A stretch of 48,379 nucleotides of DNA from Saprospiraceae bacterium (GTDB lineage Bacteria > Bacteroidota > Bacteroidia > Chitinophagales > Saprospiraceae), in contig JADKCC010000031.1 of NCBI GenBank assembly GCA_016714785.1, positions 1 to 48,379 on the forward strand, given 5' to 3'. A program made the translations under genes and the position numbers. This document shows, in pieces, positions 37,128-45,566 of the stretch; position 1 is the first letter of the stretch; every line of letters begins with the position of its first letter. The notes beneath the pieces are model-generated. The model ran no database searches, was not told where the DNA came from, and worked only from the letters and a program-made list of their open reading frames with translations.

Positions 37128-37757
37128 AATTACTTTTATTTGAATGTGAAGAAATACGATTGTCGATATGGGATGCGTATTTGGGATCTGTGAGTGGGTT
37201 GTAGGCTTCTGGCTGATTCATGTTAAATAGATTAGATTCAGCTTCTAAAGCATAAGGGATTTTTGCTACAGAATACTTTTTTAATAGAAGTACCCTACCC
37301 TTTCCATTAGTCAAATTTGTCATTAGTTTCAAAGGCCCTTCTGACGTATCTTTAAATAACTCTAACTGATTTTCAGACTGACTTAGACTTTGATGATTGC
37401 TTAGTCCCCACAGAGAGATGAAAATCTCATCATTAACTTTTTCTAGCGTTCATATACAGAAATTGCTTTTGGCGTAAATGGATTTGGATGGATAATATCG
37501 AATAAGATCTAGAGCTTCCAATTCCCTGATAACCTTGTAGTAAACTGATTTAGAGCGAATACCAGCCATATCCATAATTTGCTCTCTGGGAAACTGCACA
37601 GGATTAATAAAAAGTGATAATTCCAACATCTGAATAAAGCTTGATAAAGCGCAATGTGTGAGCAATGGATAACATCTACACTTTTGACTATTTCGTAAAA
37701 TAGTTCCTGGTGTTTGATGAAATTAGTCTGTACTTGGGTTTGTGGTGTTGCTTTCAT
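37033..37757 (-). pseudogene. HTH regulator/replication-type protein of a mobile element, broken
   Basis: The start is MKATPQTQVQTNFIKH at 37757, followed by HIALYQALFRCWN, typical of a Bacteroidota mobile-element HTH protein. A missing base in the A5 run at 37609-37613 shifts the frame; the second part reads FINPVQFPREQIMDMAGI and ELEALDLIRYYPSK, the winged-helix region. An in-frame TGA at 37450-37452 interrupts it, after which the same frame continues (TLEKVNDEIFISLWGL) to 37033, past the start of the ATPase. The start overlaps the excisionase-like stop by 4 bp, so the three genes formed an operon. Confidence 0.75.
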
Positions 37758-38053
37758 GATTTAAAACTCATTTTTATTTGTTTTTTATTTTTACTCATCA
37801 TCGCTTCTACGTCTTCTCTCTCAAAATAAATGGTACCACCTATTTTGGTAAAAGGCAACTGACGATTTATCCTAAGCTGGTACAGGGTATTTAAAGAAAT
37901 GCTTAGAAGGTCTGCAACTTCAGCAGATTTTAAATACTTTCTTTGGGTATTAGAAGCATTGATATTTGAGTGCAAAATCAAGCTCTTAATTTCATTAATG
38001 AGTTCTAATTTGAACTCACGTAAGTCATCCGTGGTAAGAATTTGTGCTGGCAT
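37754..38053 (-). CDS. Excisionase-type HTH (MerR-like) DNA-binding protein
   Basis: The 99-residue protein has a C-terminal helix-turn-helix of the HTH_17/excisionase family (YLKSAEVADLLSISLNTLYQ then KIGGTIYFEREDVEAMM) preceded by a helical region. Such proteins direct excision or regulate mobile elements. It is intact and first in the operon. A near-match -7 box (CACCTTTG) lies 22 nt upstream, and a pair of 45-bp direct repeats follows further upstream. Confidence 0.87.
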   Translation of the reverse strand: MPAQILTTDDLREFKLELINEIKSLILHSNINASNTQRKYLKSAEVADLLSISLNTLYQLRINRQLPFTKIGGTIYFEREDVEAMMSKNKKQIKMSFKS

Positions 38054-38101
38054 GGATTAGAATTTTAGTACGCTGCAAAGGTGGAGGGATATTCAAAATC
38101 A

Positions 38102-38294
38102 AACACCCAAGGTATACCCAAGTCGGGTGTTATTTTTTTCAATAATTCAATACATATAATTTTACATAATACATAAAATCAACTAAAACAATACTGTAAT
38201 AAATTTCATTTTCAAAAAAAATCATCAAATCAAGCCAATCAGAATTAAAACACCCAAGGTGGATATAAATTCGGTATATAATTTCAATAATTAT
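38102..38294. repeat. Pair of ~45-bp direct repeats upstream of the excisionase-like gene
   Basis: The copies begin AACACCCAAGGT at 38102 and 38249 and share scattered downstream identity ending in TTCAATAATT. The first copy also contains AACACCC / GGGTGTT as an inverted repeat. Candidates are operators of the HTH proteins or replication iterons. Confidence 0.6.
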
Positions 38295-38629
38295 CGATTT
38301 TCATAATTATATTTCAAACAACATCCAAATCTCTTACAACGGTAACAAAACAAAAATCACATTAAAGGTAAAACTCAAAATAAAGCTCCAGGGCGCATTA
38401 TTTTCGCCAAAGTGACACAGAGTTAAACTTTGACCAAAAAACACTTCAAAACTCACGTAATGAACTCACAGGGTAATCAAGACTATGTATTCATGATTGA
38501 AAATTTGAAAATGAATGGCGCGCGGGCCCGGTGCGATTGTCTCGTGTTTTTTTGTTTAAAAAAATTTTTTTTTCGCTGTTTTATGTTTATAGTTTATATT
38601 GTTTTTATATGTTTTATATTGGTACCACT

Positions 38630-38727
38630 TCCAGTTCTGAACGAGTTCTGAAAATGGTACTATGATGACTAGAATCTAGTACTATGATGTGCAGAATCAG
38701 AACCACGTGTACCATTTTCAGAACTGG
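38630..38727. repeat. Complex inverted and direct repeats
   Basis: GTTCTGAAAATGGTAC (38645-38660) and GTACCATTTTCAGAAC (38709-38724) are perfect 16-bp inverted repeats. Between them lie the direct repeats GTACTATGATG (38657-38667, 38679-38689) flanking the palindrome ACTAGA-A-TCTAGT (38668-38680). A further CCAGTTCTGA (38631-38640) is the complement of TCAGAACTGG (38718-38727). Confidence 0.85.
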
Positions 38728-39098
38728 TTTGCGTCATGTTAAAAAGTTTAGTTTTGTAGTGAATAAAAGAAGCGACAAATATTGCTCTAAATTTACCCAT
38801 CCTAAATCCTTCCCTTAAAATGGAAGGACTTTTGAAGCCCCTTGAATTGATTTGAACTCAAAATTTATATGCCTGGTTTAATAAAGGGCTTTTTTAGGTA
38901 CCTAATCTCACTTTATATTCTTGTTAAATGATTGGATAGAAAATAAATTTGTAGATCTTTTGGTAGTTCATCAAAATTGCGTAAATTGCATCAAATTATG
39001 TGTGCCCACAGTGACACCCAATAACATATAAAGATATGTAATTCTATATAATAGACTGATATACAATAATTTTAATTTGTAGGATTTCGAAAATAATC

Positions 39099-39116
39099 AT
39101 CCTGTCGGGATCACCC
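39099..39116 (+). other. Possible attachment site: tRNA 3'-end-like sequence
   Basis: ATCCTGTCGGGATCACCC resembles the last part of a tRNA gene (T-stem 3' strand CCTGT, acceptor strand CGGGATC, discriminator A), without the rest of the tRNA upstream. It is followed by a terminator and then the integrase gene, the usual layout at an integration site. No second copy was seen in this window. Confidence 0.35.
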
Positions 39117-39121
39117 TTATG

Positions 39122-39160
39122 AATGCCAAACAAGATGAATTTCTTGTTTGGCATTTGTTT
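39122..39160 (+). terminator. Strong rho-independent terminator
   Basis: The stem AATGCCAAACAAGA / TCTTGTTTGGCATT is a perfect 14-mer with a 6-nt loop and a T-rich tail. No gene precedes it in this strand, consistent with its being the terminator of a displaced tRNA gene. Confidence 0.85.
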
Positions 39161-39390
39161 TTCAAAGAGTTATGAATAGATGCATTGCTAAATTGATGTT
39201 TTTTAAACTGAATTTAATGCGACAATTCAGCGACAAGGGTCAAAAAGCATACTATTTTGCGACACATTTGCGACCGTCGCAAATACCAAAATAGCTGTCG
39301 CAAATGTTTATACGCGACAATTCTTCACTTATTTTACGCTGCATGGCAACAGGAAAGTATTTTTTCACGTTTTAAAACCATGCAATACAA

Positions 39391-40649
39391 ATGAAAAAGT
39401 TAGAAATTCTTAAGGTAAGTTTTATCCTTCGGTCGGATAAAAAGAATTCAGGATCATCACCTGTGATAATGCAATTGTACCTGTCAGGTCGGCGCGCTTA
39501 CATCGGAACTGGCCACAAAGTAAATTTTGATGAATGGGATTCCAATTTTGGCAGGGTCAAAGGCAGCTCTAAAAAGGTTAGCACCATCAATCTGCATTTG
39601 GATACTATGAAAATGGATGTACTACAAATATTCCATACTATGAAGGCCAACCAGGAAGATATTACTGTTGATGAAATTCGTAATCGTTTAATGGGTAAAG
39701 ATGAAGTCTCAAAAAAACATGCCATCACCATTTCTGAATTATGTGAGCTTCACAATCAGCAATATGAAGGCCTTGTGGGAATAGGGATTGGAAAGATTAC
39801 TTTCAATCGCTATAAATTGTACAAAGGAAGGATTCTAGATTTTCTTGTGTACAAATACCAAGTATCAGATATCCAGATCGATCAGATCAAATATTCTTTT
39901 GCGATGGAATATGAGATATACCTAAAATCTATTGTAAAGCTTCATCAAAATACACTGGTCAAGTTTATGCAATATCTAAGTCGAGTACTTGATTATGGTG
40001 TAAAATATGATTACTTAGTCAAAAATGTATTGTCATCTTATAAGGCACATACCAAAGAGACAAAAAGGAATATCTCACCGCTGAAGAGTTGCAGCGAATT
40101 GTTGAAAAGGAAATTACTATTCCTAGATTAAGTGAGGTGCGAGATTGTTTTGTTTTCTGTTGTTATACAGGATATGCCTTACAAAGATACTTCACTTCTT
40201 TTGTTCTGATCATTTAGTTACTGCATCAACGGTAAGAAATGGATATATACTTCTAGACAGAAAATGATAATGTGAGTAATGTTCCTTTACTAGAACCAGC
40301 ACTAAATATTATAGAAAAGTACAAAGAGCATCCGGTATGTGTGAGCAAGAATCGCCTTCTACCAATGAAAAGCAATCAAAGGCTAAATACCTATCTTAAA
40401 GAATTAGCAGATATATGTGGCATTACCAAACCATTGACCACGCACATTGCCCGGCATACATTTGCGACTACTGTTCTATTGACAAATGGTGTGAGTCTCG
40501 AAGCTACAAGCAAAATGCTAGGTCACAAAAGCATAAAGACCACACAGATTTATGGTAAGATTGTAGAAAGTAGAGTTGGAGCTGAGATGGACCAACTGAG
40601 TGAGAAACTTTTTTCTCCAAAGAATGAAGACTCAAAAAAGGCACAATAA
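39391..40649 (+). pseudogene. Tyrosine recombinase/integrase (Arm-domain Bacteroidota type), frameshifted
   Basis: The first 246 codons encode the Arm DNA-binding domain and SAM-like core-binding domain. The frame breaks near 40070, where YLTAEELQRIVEKE should follow; further breaks fall near 40175, 40210 and 40265. The catalytic domain resumes at VPLLEPALNIIEKY and keeps the C-terminal catalytic residues: HIARHTF (H-x-x-R), MLGHKSIKTTQIYGKI (His and nucleophilic Tyr). The first catalytic Arg region reads CCYTGYAY, without Arg, as in several Bacteroidota integrases. The gene cannot produce a functional enzyme as read. Confidence 0.88.
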
Positions 40650-40665
40650 GGATTTAATTTATTCA

Positions 40666-40701
40666 AAAAAAGGCAGTACTGGTGACATACTGCCTTTTTT
40701 A
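40666..40701 (+). terminator. Rho-independent terminator after the integrase
   Basis: A7-GGCAGTA pairs with TACTGCC-T7 (14 bp, 9-nt loop), 17 bp past the stop. Confidence 0.88.
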
Positions 40702-40826
40702 GTTGTATAGATTAGTAATTGTTAAAGTCAAGAATGATATACTTTGGTGCGAAATTTATTCGTTATTTGTTTTTGATTGATCGTAAGTTTTACCCTAAAC
40801 CTGTTAAGTGAAGATTGATATAGCCT

Positions 40827-41607
40827 ATGCTTTTAAAAGAGCTACATTCCGTTATAAATGCCTTCGAGGTATTCTGCAATGATGTAGGCATACGTCTTTA
40901 TTAAGTCTGGAAACGATAAAGCAAAGGAAAAATTTCATTGTATCACAAATATCCAAGATGGTTGAGCTGGAAAACACATTTCCCTTTCAATCTGAAGCAG
41001 AAGAGATCAATTATTACCGTAATGAAAGACCAAAATTATTTCAGTATGGTATATATTACGAAAGGTTGCTGGATCTTGAGTCTGAAAAACCAATTGGTAA
41101 AGAGCGGAAATATTATAAGGAACTTGAAACCAGTCTGCATGACGATTCTAAGACCATTGTGGAAGAATTAAAGTACTATCGTTTGGATAGTGCGGAAAAA
41201 AGATAATATATGGTTTGTCAAAAAATCGGAAAAATGTAATATTTTTGCCGTAATCAAAGCACTTTATATGTTGCAAAAATATTTGGATAATAAATTGGAC
41301 AGTAGGCAAATAGAAGATAAGATTGCCGATTTTAGGAAATTAGAGTGACAGGATTGCAGATTGAGTATGTGGAGGAGCACAAGTTGGAAAGAGACAAAAG
41401 TGATCAATAATGGTGATGTTACGTTGAAGGAATTACATGAGCGATTTCAATTATTCTTTGAAGTGAATATTACTGATTTTGATGGTACTTCTGCATGATA
41501 TAATGGAACGTCAGACCCTGCAAGATTTTGTAATAAGAAAGCGAAAGCTCTCCAAGACAAACAAAAAAGACACCGCAATAAGCCCTAATGCCATTCCCCC
41601 TTGGTAA
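40827..41607 (+). pseudogene. rteC: RteC-like conjugative element regulator, multiply frameshifted
   Basis: Across three frames the region reads as one RteC-type protein of ~260 codons. It begins MLLKELHSVINAFEVFCNDV and continues with EEINYYRNERPKLFQYGIYY (40958 frame) and DLESEKPIGKERKYY. Then come KYLDNKLDSRQIEDKIADF, NNGDVTLKELHERFQLFF and a C-terminal LHDIMERQTLQDFVIRKRK. RteC activates excision of tetracycline-inducible conjugative transposons in Bacteroides. Its presence next to a broken integrase points to the remnant of a conjugative element. At least four indels separate the segments. Confidence 0.72.
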
Positions 41608-41619
41608 ACAATAAGTGCT

Positions 41620-41817
41620 CTAATTCATGGCTGAAATTACATCTTCTACTTTCAAACCCATGTATTCACAAAATTCTAATACCGTAATGGGTTGATGATC
41701 TTTCTTGCCATAGTAGGTTTTGATCTTATTTAATAAGAGCCAGGAAGTCCTGTAGTTCTTACCAGTGATGGCGGAGACATCTTTGGGGTATATAATCAGT
41801 CTTGAAAATTTGCTCAT
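41620..41817 (-). CDS. Small HTH-like DNA-binding protein of Bacteroidota elements
   Basis: The 65-residue protein reads IYPKDVSAITGKNYRTSWLL ... HQPITVLEFCEYMGLKVEDV, a conserved Bacteroidota pattern with two helix-turn-helix-like segments. The family has no established function that I know; DNA binding is inferred from the sequence type. It is intact. Six 11-bp direct repeats lie 37 bp upstream of its start, a likely binding site for it or another factor. Confidence 0.7.
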   Translation of the reverse strand: MSKFSRLIIYPKDVSAITGKNYRTSWLLLNKIKTYYGKKDHQPITVLEFCEYMGLKVEDVISAMN

Positions 41818-41854
41818 ACTACACTTTATTTGCCATAATTGGTGATACTATTGT

Positions 41855-41920
41855 CATACACTATCCATACACTATCCATACACTATCCATACACTATCTA
41901 TACACTATCTATACATCATC
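41855..41920. repeat. Six 11-bp iteron-like direct repeats
   Basis: The unit CATACACTATC is repeated head to tail at 41855, 41866, 41877 and 41888, with TATACACTATC at 41899 and a degenerate TATACATCATC at 41910. The 11-bp period places all copies on nearly the same face of the helix. They lie immediately upstream of the small HTH gene. Confidence 0.93.
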
Positions 41921-42224
41921 TCGCTAGGTGTCTCGTCCTAAAATAGCTATACAGGTTAAACAATTAATCCTAAATAAACTATACATGCTATGAGGGTTTT
42001 TCGTGGGTGGGTGTAATTTCTCGAGTATTTAAATCTCAGATGTTGGTAAAAACACTTTGTGTAAGTGGTTTGAATTTTAATTACTGAACAAAAGTAAGTT
42101 GTTTGTGGGAAAATGATGTTAAAAACGGTTAAAGATATATGTTATTGTTTGATAATATATGCAAAATATTGTCATTTATGATATCAGAGCATTAAAATGT
42201 GGTGTATAGTGGGAAATCTACCTA

Positions 42225-42232
42225 TATCTTTG
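42225..42232 (+). promoter_or_regulatory. Bacteroidota -7 element for the 42.3-kb cassette
   Basis: TATCTTTG lies 30 nt before the ATG at 42263 and indicates that the cassette is or was expressed from its own promoter. Confidence 0.55.
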
Positions 42233-42262
42233 TCGTATTATTTAACTTTTAAATGTAGCAAC

Positions 42263-43008
42263 ATGGCTAGACAAGGTGGATTATTGAAGGTGGTGGGAAA
42301 GCTTGATGACCTATCATTTTACAAGAGTACTGATGGTTATTTGGTAAGGACCAAAGGTGGAGTTTCTGCTGATAGGATCGCAAATGATCCTACATTCCAG
42401 CGAACGAGGAGAATGGCGCTGAATTCGGAATGTCAGCGAGTGCAGGGAAGCTGTTGAGAACAGCATTGAGAAATCTAATGATGACCGCCAGTGACAATCG
42501 GGTTGTGTCGAGATTGACCAGATTGATGACGGATGAAAATCTGGATGCGGCTAATGACCGTGGGGAGAGACATGTCCATGAGGGTTTGACCTTCCTGAAG
42601 GTAAAGCTGTGCTAAAGGGTTTTAACTTCAACAATCGCGCGATTTTGAGTGGTATTTTGTTCAAGACTTTGCTCTGAACACTACTACTGGTGCGCTGGAC
42701 ATCCTTGGTGTGGTACCAATGATGGACTTGGTGAAGGCTCCAGGATCTACGCATGTGACGTTTAAGGCGGGATGGTCAAAGATGGATTTCCAGTGGGGAG
42801 AGTTCGAGACGCTGATCAGCAACTCTGTGAACATCCCGATCAACAACACGTCTGTGGACATCAATCTGACGCATGCAGCTCCGCCAGCTTTGGCGACTGG
42901 TATCCATGTTTTCACACTCAGATTGAGTTTTATCAGGAAGTGAATGGTACGCAGTATTCTCTCAAGAATGGTGGGTATAATTCATTGGCAGTTATCGATG
43001 TAATCTAA
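42263..43008 (+). pseudogene. Conserved Bacteroidota protein of unknown function (~245 aa), frameshifted
   Basis: The start is MARQGGLLKVVGKLDDLSFY, then KSTDGYLVRTKGGVSADRI. The frame shifts near 42410 to EFGMSASAGKLLRTALR and SRLTRLMTDENLDAANDRG, again near 42600 to LKGFNFNNRAIL, near 42660 to NTTTGALDILGVV, and near 42915 to the final EVNGTQYSLKNGGYNSLAV. The pieces assemble into one protein of the usual length. The family is common in Bacteroidota beside DUF5675 and small membrane proteins; its role is unknown to me. Confidence 0.75.
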
Positions 43009-43017
43009 GGATTTGAG

Positions 43018-43367
43018 ATGGTAATTGAGCTTCAAAGGTTGTATAGGGATGGCTGGACTGATGGGGAGATGTTGATCAATGGTATCCTAGTGTGTCGGAG
43101 TATTGAATTGAGATGGGCCAAAAATGAGCGAAATATATCGTGTGTGCAGGAAGGAGTTTATCCTGTGGCCATCATTCAACATCCAAAACACGGAGAGTGC
43201 CTGAGACTAGATGGTGTGAAAGGCAGATCAGGTATCCTGGTACATGTGGCCAATGATGCTCAGAAGGAACCCGGGGCTGTATAGCTCCGGTGTTTTTGAG
43301 TGGGAACGGCAAAGGGCAACATTCCAGATTAGCATTGAACTATATCATTGAGAAATTTGCGAATTAG
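43018..43367 (+). pseudogene. DUF5675 family protein, one frameshift
   Basis: The start is MVIELQRLYRDGWTDGEMLI and the family core reads CRSIELRWAKNERNISCVQE and GVYPVAIIQHPKHGECL, then ILVHVANDAQKEP. The frame breaks near 43271; GCIAPVFLSGNGKGQHSR continues in the next frame to a stop at 43365-43367. Total ~116 codons, as in the family. DUF5675 proteins are small and often near phage-like lysis genes; activity is not established. It starts 9 bp after the preceding gene, so the two are probably an operon. Confidence 0.8.
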
Positions 43368-43461
43368 TGATGAGAAGGAACATTATTTAAAAATCAGTTC
43401 TAGTAAAACTCACCCTAAAAAAAGGGGGGAGGGGGAAAACTGGAAATAAAAAATTAATAAG

Positions 43462-43752
43462 ATGAGTGAAATCATAGATAGGGCAAAGGCACCGACGCCA
43501 AAGTTTTTTAAGGTGTTGCGAAATATTGGGTTGATCATGGCAGGTGTGGGTACTGTGTTGCTGACTGCTCCGGTGTCGCTTCCTGCAGCAGTGGTGACTA
43601 TTGGTGGGTACCTGGTGACAGCTGGTGGTGTGGCTACTGCTGTAAGTCAGTTTACCAACATTGGAGATGACGTCATTGGGCAAAAGGGAGAAGGAAGTAT
43701 CGATGGAATTCACCATAGTGATCAGGCCATGGGCACACTGGCGGTACCGTGA
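43462..43752 (+). CDS. Small holin-like membrane protein
   Basis: The 96-residue protein starts MSEIIDRAKAPTPKFFKVL, followed by two glycine/alanine-rich TM segments (residues ~22-38 and 43-62). It belongs to a conserved Bacteroidota small membrane family found next to DUF5675. The last ~25 residues look non-homologous and may result from an indel near 43680-43700 that fused it to the next frame. The function (holin-like or stress) is inference. Confidence 0.65.
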   Translation: MSEIIDRAKAPTPKFFKVLRNIGLIMAGVGTVLLTAPVSLPAAVVTIGGYLVTAGGVATAVSQFTNIGDDVIGQKGEGSIDGIHHSDQAMGTLAVP

Positions 43753-43886
43753 TTGCTTTCATTGGTATTGTCGATGGCAGCGATATACTTAAGACCGGAA
43801 TCCTGGCATGTGTGGGAGCGGTGGTCAGTTTTGTGGTGTCGAAGGGATTGCATAAGTTGTGGCCACCTGAAAAGCCTAAAGATTAG
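43703..43886 (+). pseudogene. Second small TM protein of the cassette, frame disrupted
   Basis: The frame ending at 43886 reads TVIAFIGIVDGSDILKTGIL then VGAVVSFVVSKGLHKLW, two TM segments with a basic tail, as in holin-like proteins. It has no ATG in its own frame; an ATG at 43703 lies one frame away, so an indel near 43715-43745 is likely, or a GTG at 43749 is used. Confidence 0.5.
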
Positions 43887-43994
43887 GGTAAGGTTGAGGT
43901 TTAAGTTTTGGTTGTTTGCATGGGTTAGGCTCCGGACGCTGGTTCGGGGCCTTTTTCGTTTATTGAGATTGCAATTTGAAAATGCAATGCTATT

Positions 43995-44028
43995 AAAAAA
44001 AGATAGCCCTGGTCGAATAGACCAAGGC
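43995..44028 (-). terminator. Minus-strand terminator, copy 1
   Basis: The minus strand reads GCCTTGGTC, a 5-nt loop, GACCAGGGC, then a T-rich tail. It ends the small gene at 44042-44367 and is nearly identical to the terminator at 44397-44427. Confidence 0.75.
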
Positions 44029-44041
44029 CATCTATATAAGA

Positions 44042-44367
44042 CTACATCTGCTCTGATGCAAATCTGATGGTGGTAGTTCGCTCATCCAGATGGGTAGTAA
44101 TAATAAGACCTGTCTCAGGTGGACAAATATGATGATGGAGGGTAATATCTGGATGTAAGCTGGCCGGTCTCCATCAATGCAGCTAAAACATTATCAAATC
44201 TCATGGCTCTGGATACAATGCCGAAATCCGTAGCCAAATGGCACTCCAGAAAGTGATCCATAATCTGCCTGAGTGACAAGGAAGACTTATGCTGATGTGA
44301 TGCCCGGACTGAATACGACTGTGCCGGGATCAAAAGGAAGTGATGGTAAAACTAACGAAGCTCTCAT
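44042..44367 (-). pseudogene. Small protein of the 'GDWG...N..AL..GRL' family, copy 1, frameshifted
   Basis: The minus strand starts MRASLVLPSLPFDPGTVVF, then after a break near 44290 reads LRQIMDHFLECHLATDFGIV and NVLAALMETGQLTSRYY, and after a second break near 44130 reads ETGLIITTHLDERTTTIRF, ending at 44042. The ~108-codon length and the order (R/H..xDFG, N..AL..GxLxSxY, IIT...R.TTI) match a small protein family common on plasmids and islands. Family function unknown; homologs carry misleading annotations. It is paralogous to the next upstream gene. Confidence 0.6.
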
Positions 44368-44396
44368 AAGCAAAATTAAAAGTTAAAAAATAAGAT

Positions 44397-44427
44397 GAAT
44401 AAAATAGCCCTGGTCAAAGACCAAGGC
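44397..44427 (-). terminator. Minus-strand terminator, copy 2
   Basis: GCCTTGGTC, a 3-nt loop and GACCAGGGC are followed by TATTTTATTC on the minus strand. It has the same stem as the terminator at 43995-44028. Confidence 0.7.
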
Positions 44428-44433
44428 AACCAA

Positions 44434-44760
44434 TCAGAGACTAATACCTGAAGGAATAATACCGCAGTGTACTCTGGATGACTCAGTGATGATCCAAATC
44501 TTGCTCTCCATAGGAAAAGCTGGGGCGGAATGACATAGACAGAAAATAGCCGACCGCCACCCTGAAGGGCAATCTCATTACTGGCCTGATCCTGCTCACT
44601 GCATGCTCCCCAATCACCACGGAGATGACGAGCGATACAAGAACGAATAAAAGCAAAGAAAGGCTGGTGCTCGCAGGATGCATCAAATATGCTCGAAGTC
44701 TTGACCAGCTGACCGGATGAAAGGCTAATGATATAGTAGCCAGATAATAAATATAGAATG
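44434..44760 (-). pseudogene. Small protein of the 'GDWG...N..AL..GRL' family, copy 2, frameshifted
   Basis: The minus strand reads SLSSGQLVKTSSIFDASCEH, then CIARHLRGDWGACSEQDQAS and NEIALQGGGRLFSVYV. After a break near 44500 it continues SKIWIITESSRVHCGIIPSG to a stop at 44434-44436. The RHLxGDWG ... N..AL..GGRLFSxY ... KIWIITE order is the family signature. The exact start is not clear because no ATG lies in frame; the coordinate given is approximate. Function unknown. Confidence 0.6.
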
Positions 44761-44817
44761 AATAAAAGAGGTGAAGCTCACTCAGCCACACTAACAGGTG
44801 CAGTGCCAGCGTAAGGT

Positions 44818-44897
44818 GTCTGATTTATGCAAGGTGGAACGCCTGAAAGGCGCAAGCGTAGGATGGAGTGGTTAGGCAGACCTTGCATATAACAGAC
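44818..44897. other. Structured 80-nt element (RNA or recombination site?)
   Basis: The ends GTCTGATTTATGCAAGGT and ACCTTGCATATAACAGAC pair over 16 of 18 positions. Inside is a small hairpin CGCCT-GAA-AGGCG and a GGTTAGGC segment. No gene is present. It lies just upstream (minus strand) of the two small paralogs. Confidence 0.6.
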
Positions 44898-45019
44898 CCT
44901 GAAGCTACCTTGTGCCTGTATGTGGGTAAAAAAATGTGGATTTGGTTAGTTGCAGATTTGTGAATGTGGATATTTGGAAGGTTTTTATGTAGATTTGCAG
45001 AACCTAAATATTAGTGATT

Positions 45020-45229
45020 ATGGACCACAGTGATGACCAATCTGATTTTGCTCCAGATGATGATTTGCTCATGCAACAGGAGATCATGCTCTGAAAATGA
45101 AGGCTTTCCACAACAGCATGGCATGACAGAAGAAGAATATGAGACTCTGAAAAGGAAATCCGGGAAAAGTATTCTAAGGTAGACATCGCTCAGGTGATTA
45201 TTAGTGTATCCGTTTCCAAAACACAGTGA
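45020..45229 (+). pseudogene. Remnant of a small acidic protein
   Basis: The start is MDHSDDQSDFAPDDDLLMQQ; the frame then breaks within 75 bp. Pieces KMKAFHNSMA, MTEEEYETLK and EKEIREKYSKVDIAQVI follow in successive frames to a stop at 45227-45229, together ~70 codons. I do not recognise the family. Confidence 0.4.
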
Positions 45230-45566
45230 GCCATAAATAAAACCGATAAGCAGCAAAAAGTGTGGGTGGCGGCTTTGTCAAGATTTTCGGATAATAATTT
45301 TTGGCAAGCATTTGAGTTAGAAATTATTAGCCAGAAACCCACTGGCTTGATTCTACTAAGCCAGAAGAGCATTAAACGTTGATCGTTTTTTTTTGTTAAC
45401 CAAAAGTGGAAAATATTTAACCTATACCGGTTTTGGCTCTTGGTGAAGGCTGGGATTTTAAGCACTAAACTTCATTTGATTCACAAAGCTTGAATTTGCA
45501 CTTCACTTTGATAGAATCACAAAAACCCTGATTTTGCAAAACGGCTTAATGTTAGCGAATGGGTTT
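45230..45566. other. Non-coding stretch with structured repeat (337 bp)
   Basis: Holds the hairpin-rich element at 45262-45376 described separately. No gene seen. Confidence 0.5.
45262..45376. repeat. Structured element containing copy 1 of a 33-bp dispersed repeat
   Basis: It includes TAATAATTT/AAATTATTA and GTGGGT/ACCCAC pairings and ends in the repeat GGCTTGAT...ACTAAGCCAGAAGAGC (45344-45376), whose GGCTT/AAGCC arms form a hairpin. Copy 2 of the repeat is at 47033-47066. Confidence 0.65.

Larger units (their letters stand above)
38054..39390. other. Large non-coding control region of the mobile element (1337 bp)
   Basis: No convincing gene. A 73-codon frame at 38430 consists of poly-T-encoded Phe and lacks homology. 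The region contains the direct-repeat pair (38102-38294), a short GC-rich island (38518-38533), the inverted/direct-repeat cluster (38630-38727), a possible tRNA-derived attachment sequence and a strong terminator. This makes it a plausible origin or recombination region. Confidence 0.6.

Noticed and set aside
38430..38651. 73-codon ORF in the mobile-element control region
   Set aside because: Composed of Phe/Lys from homopolymers, with a GC-rich island inside; no promoter and no recognisable family.
39060..39116. A complete tRNA gene
   Set aside because: Only the 3' part is recognisable; no D-arm, anticodon arm or 5' acceptor strand can be found upstream.
45190..45465. 91-codon minus-strand ORF
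   Set aside because: Runs through the structured repeat with no promoter and no family resemblance.
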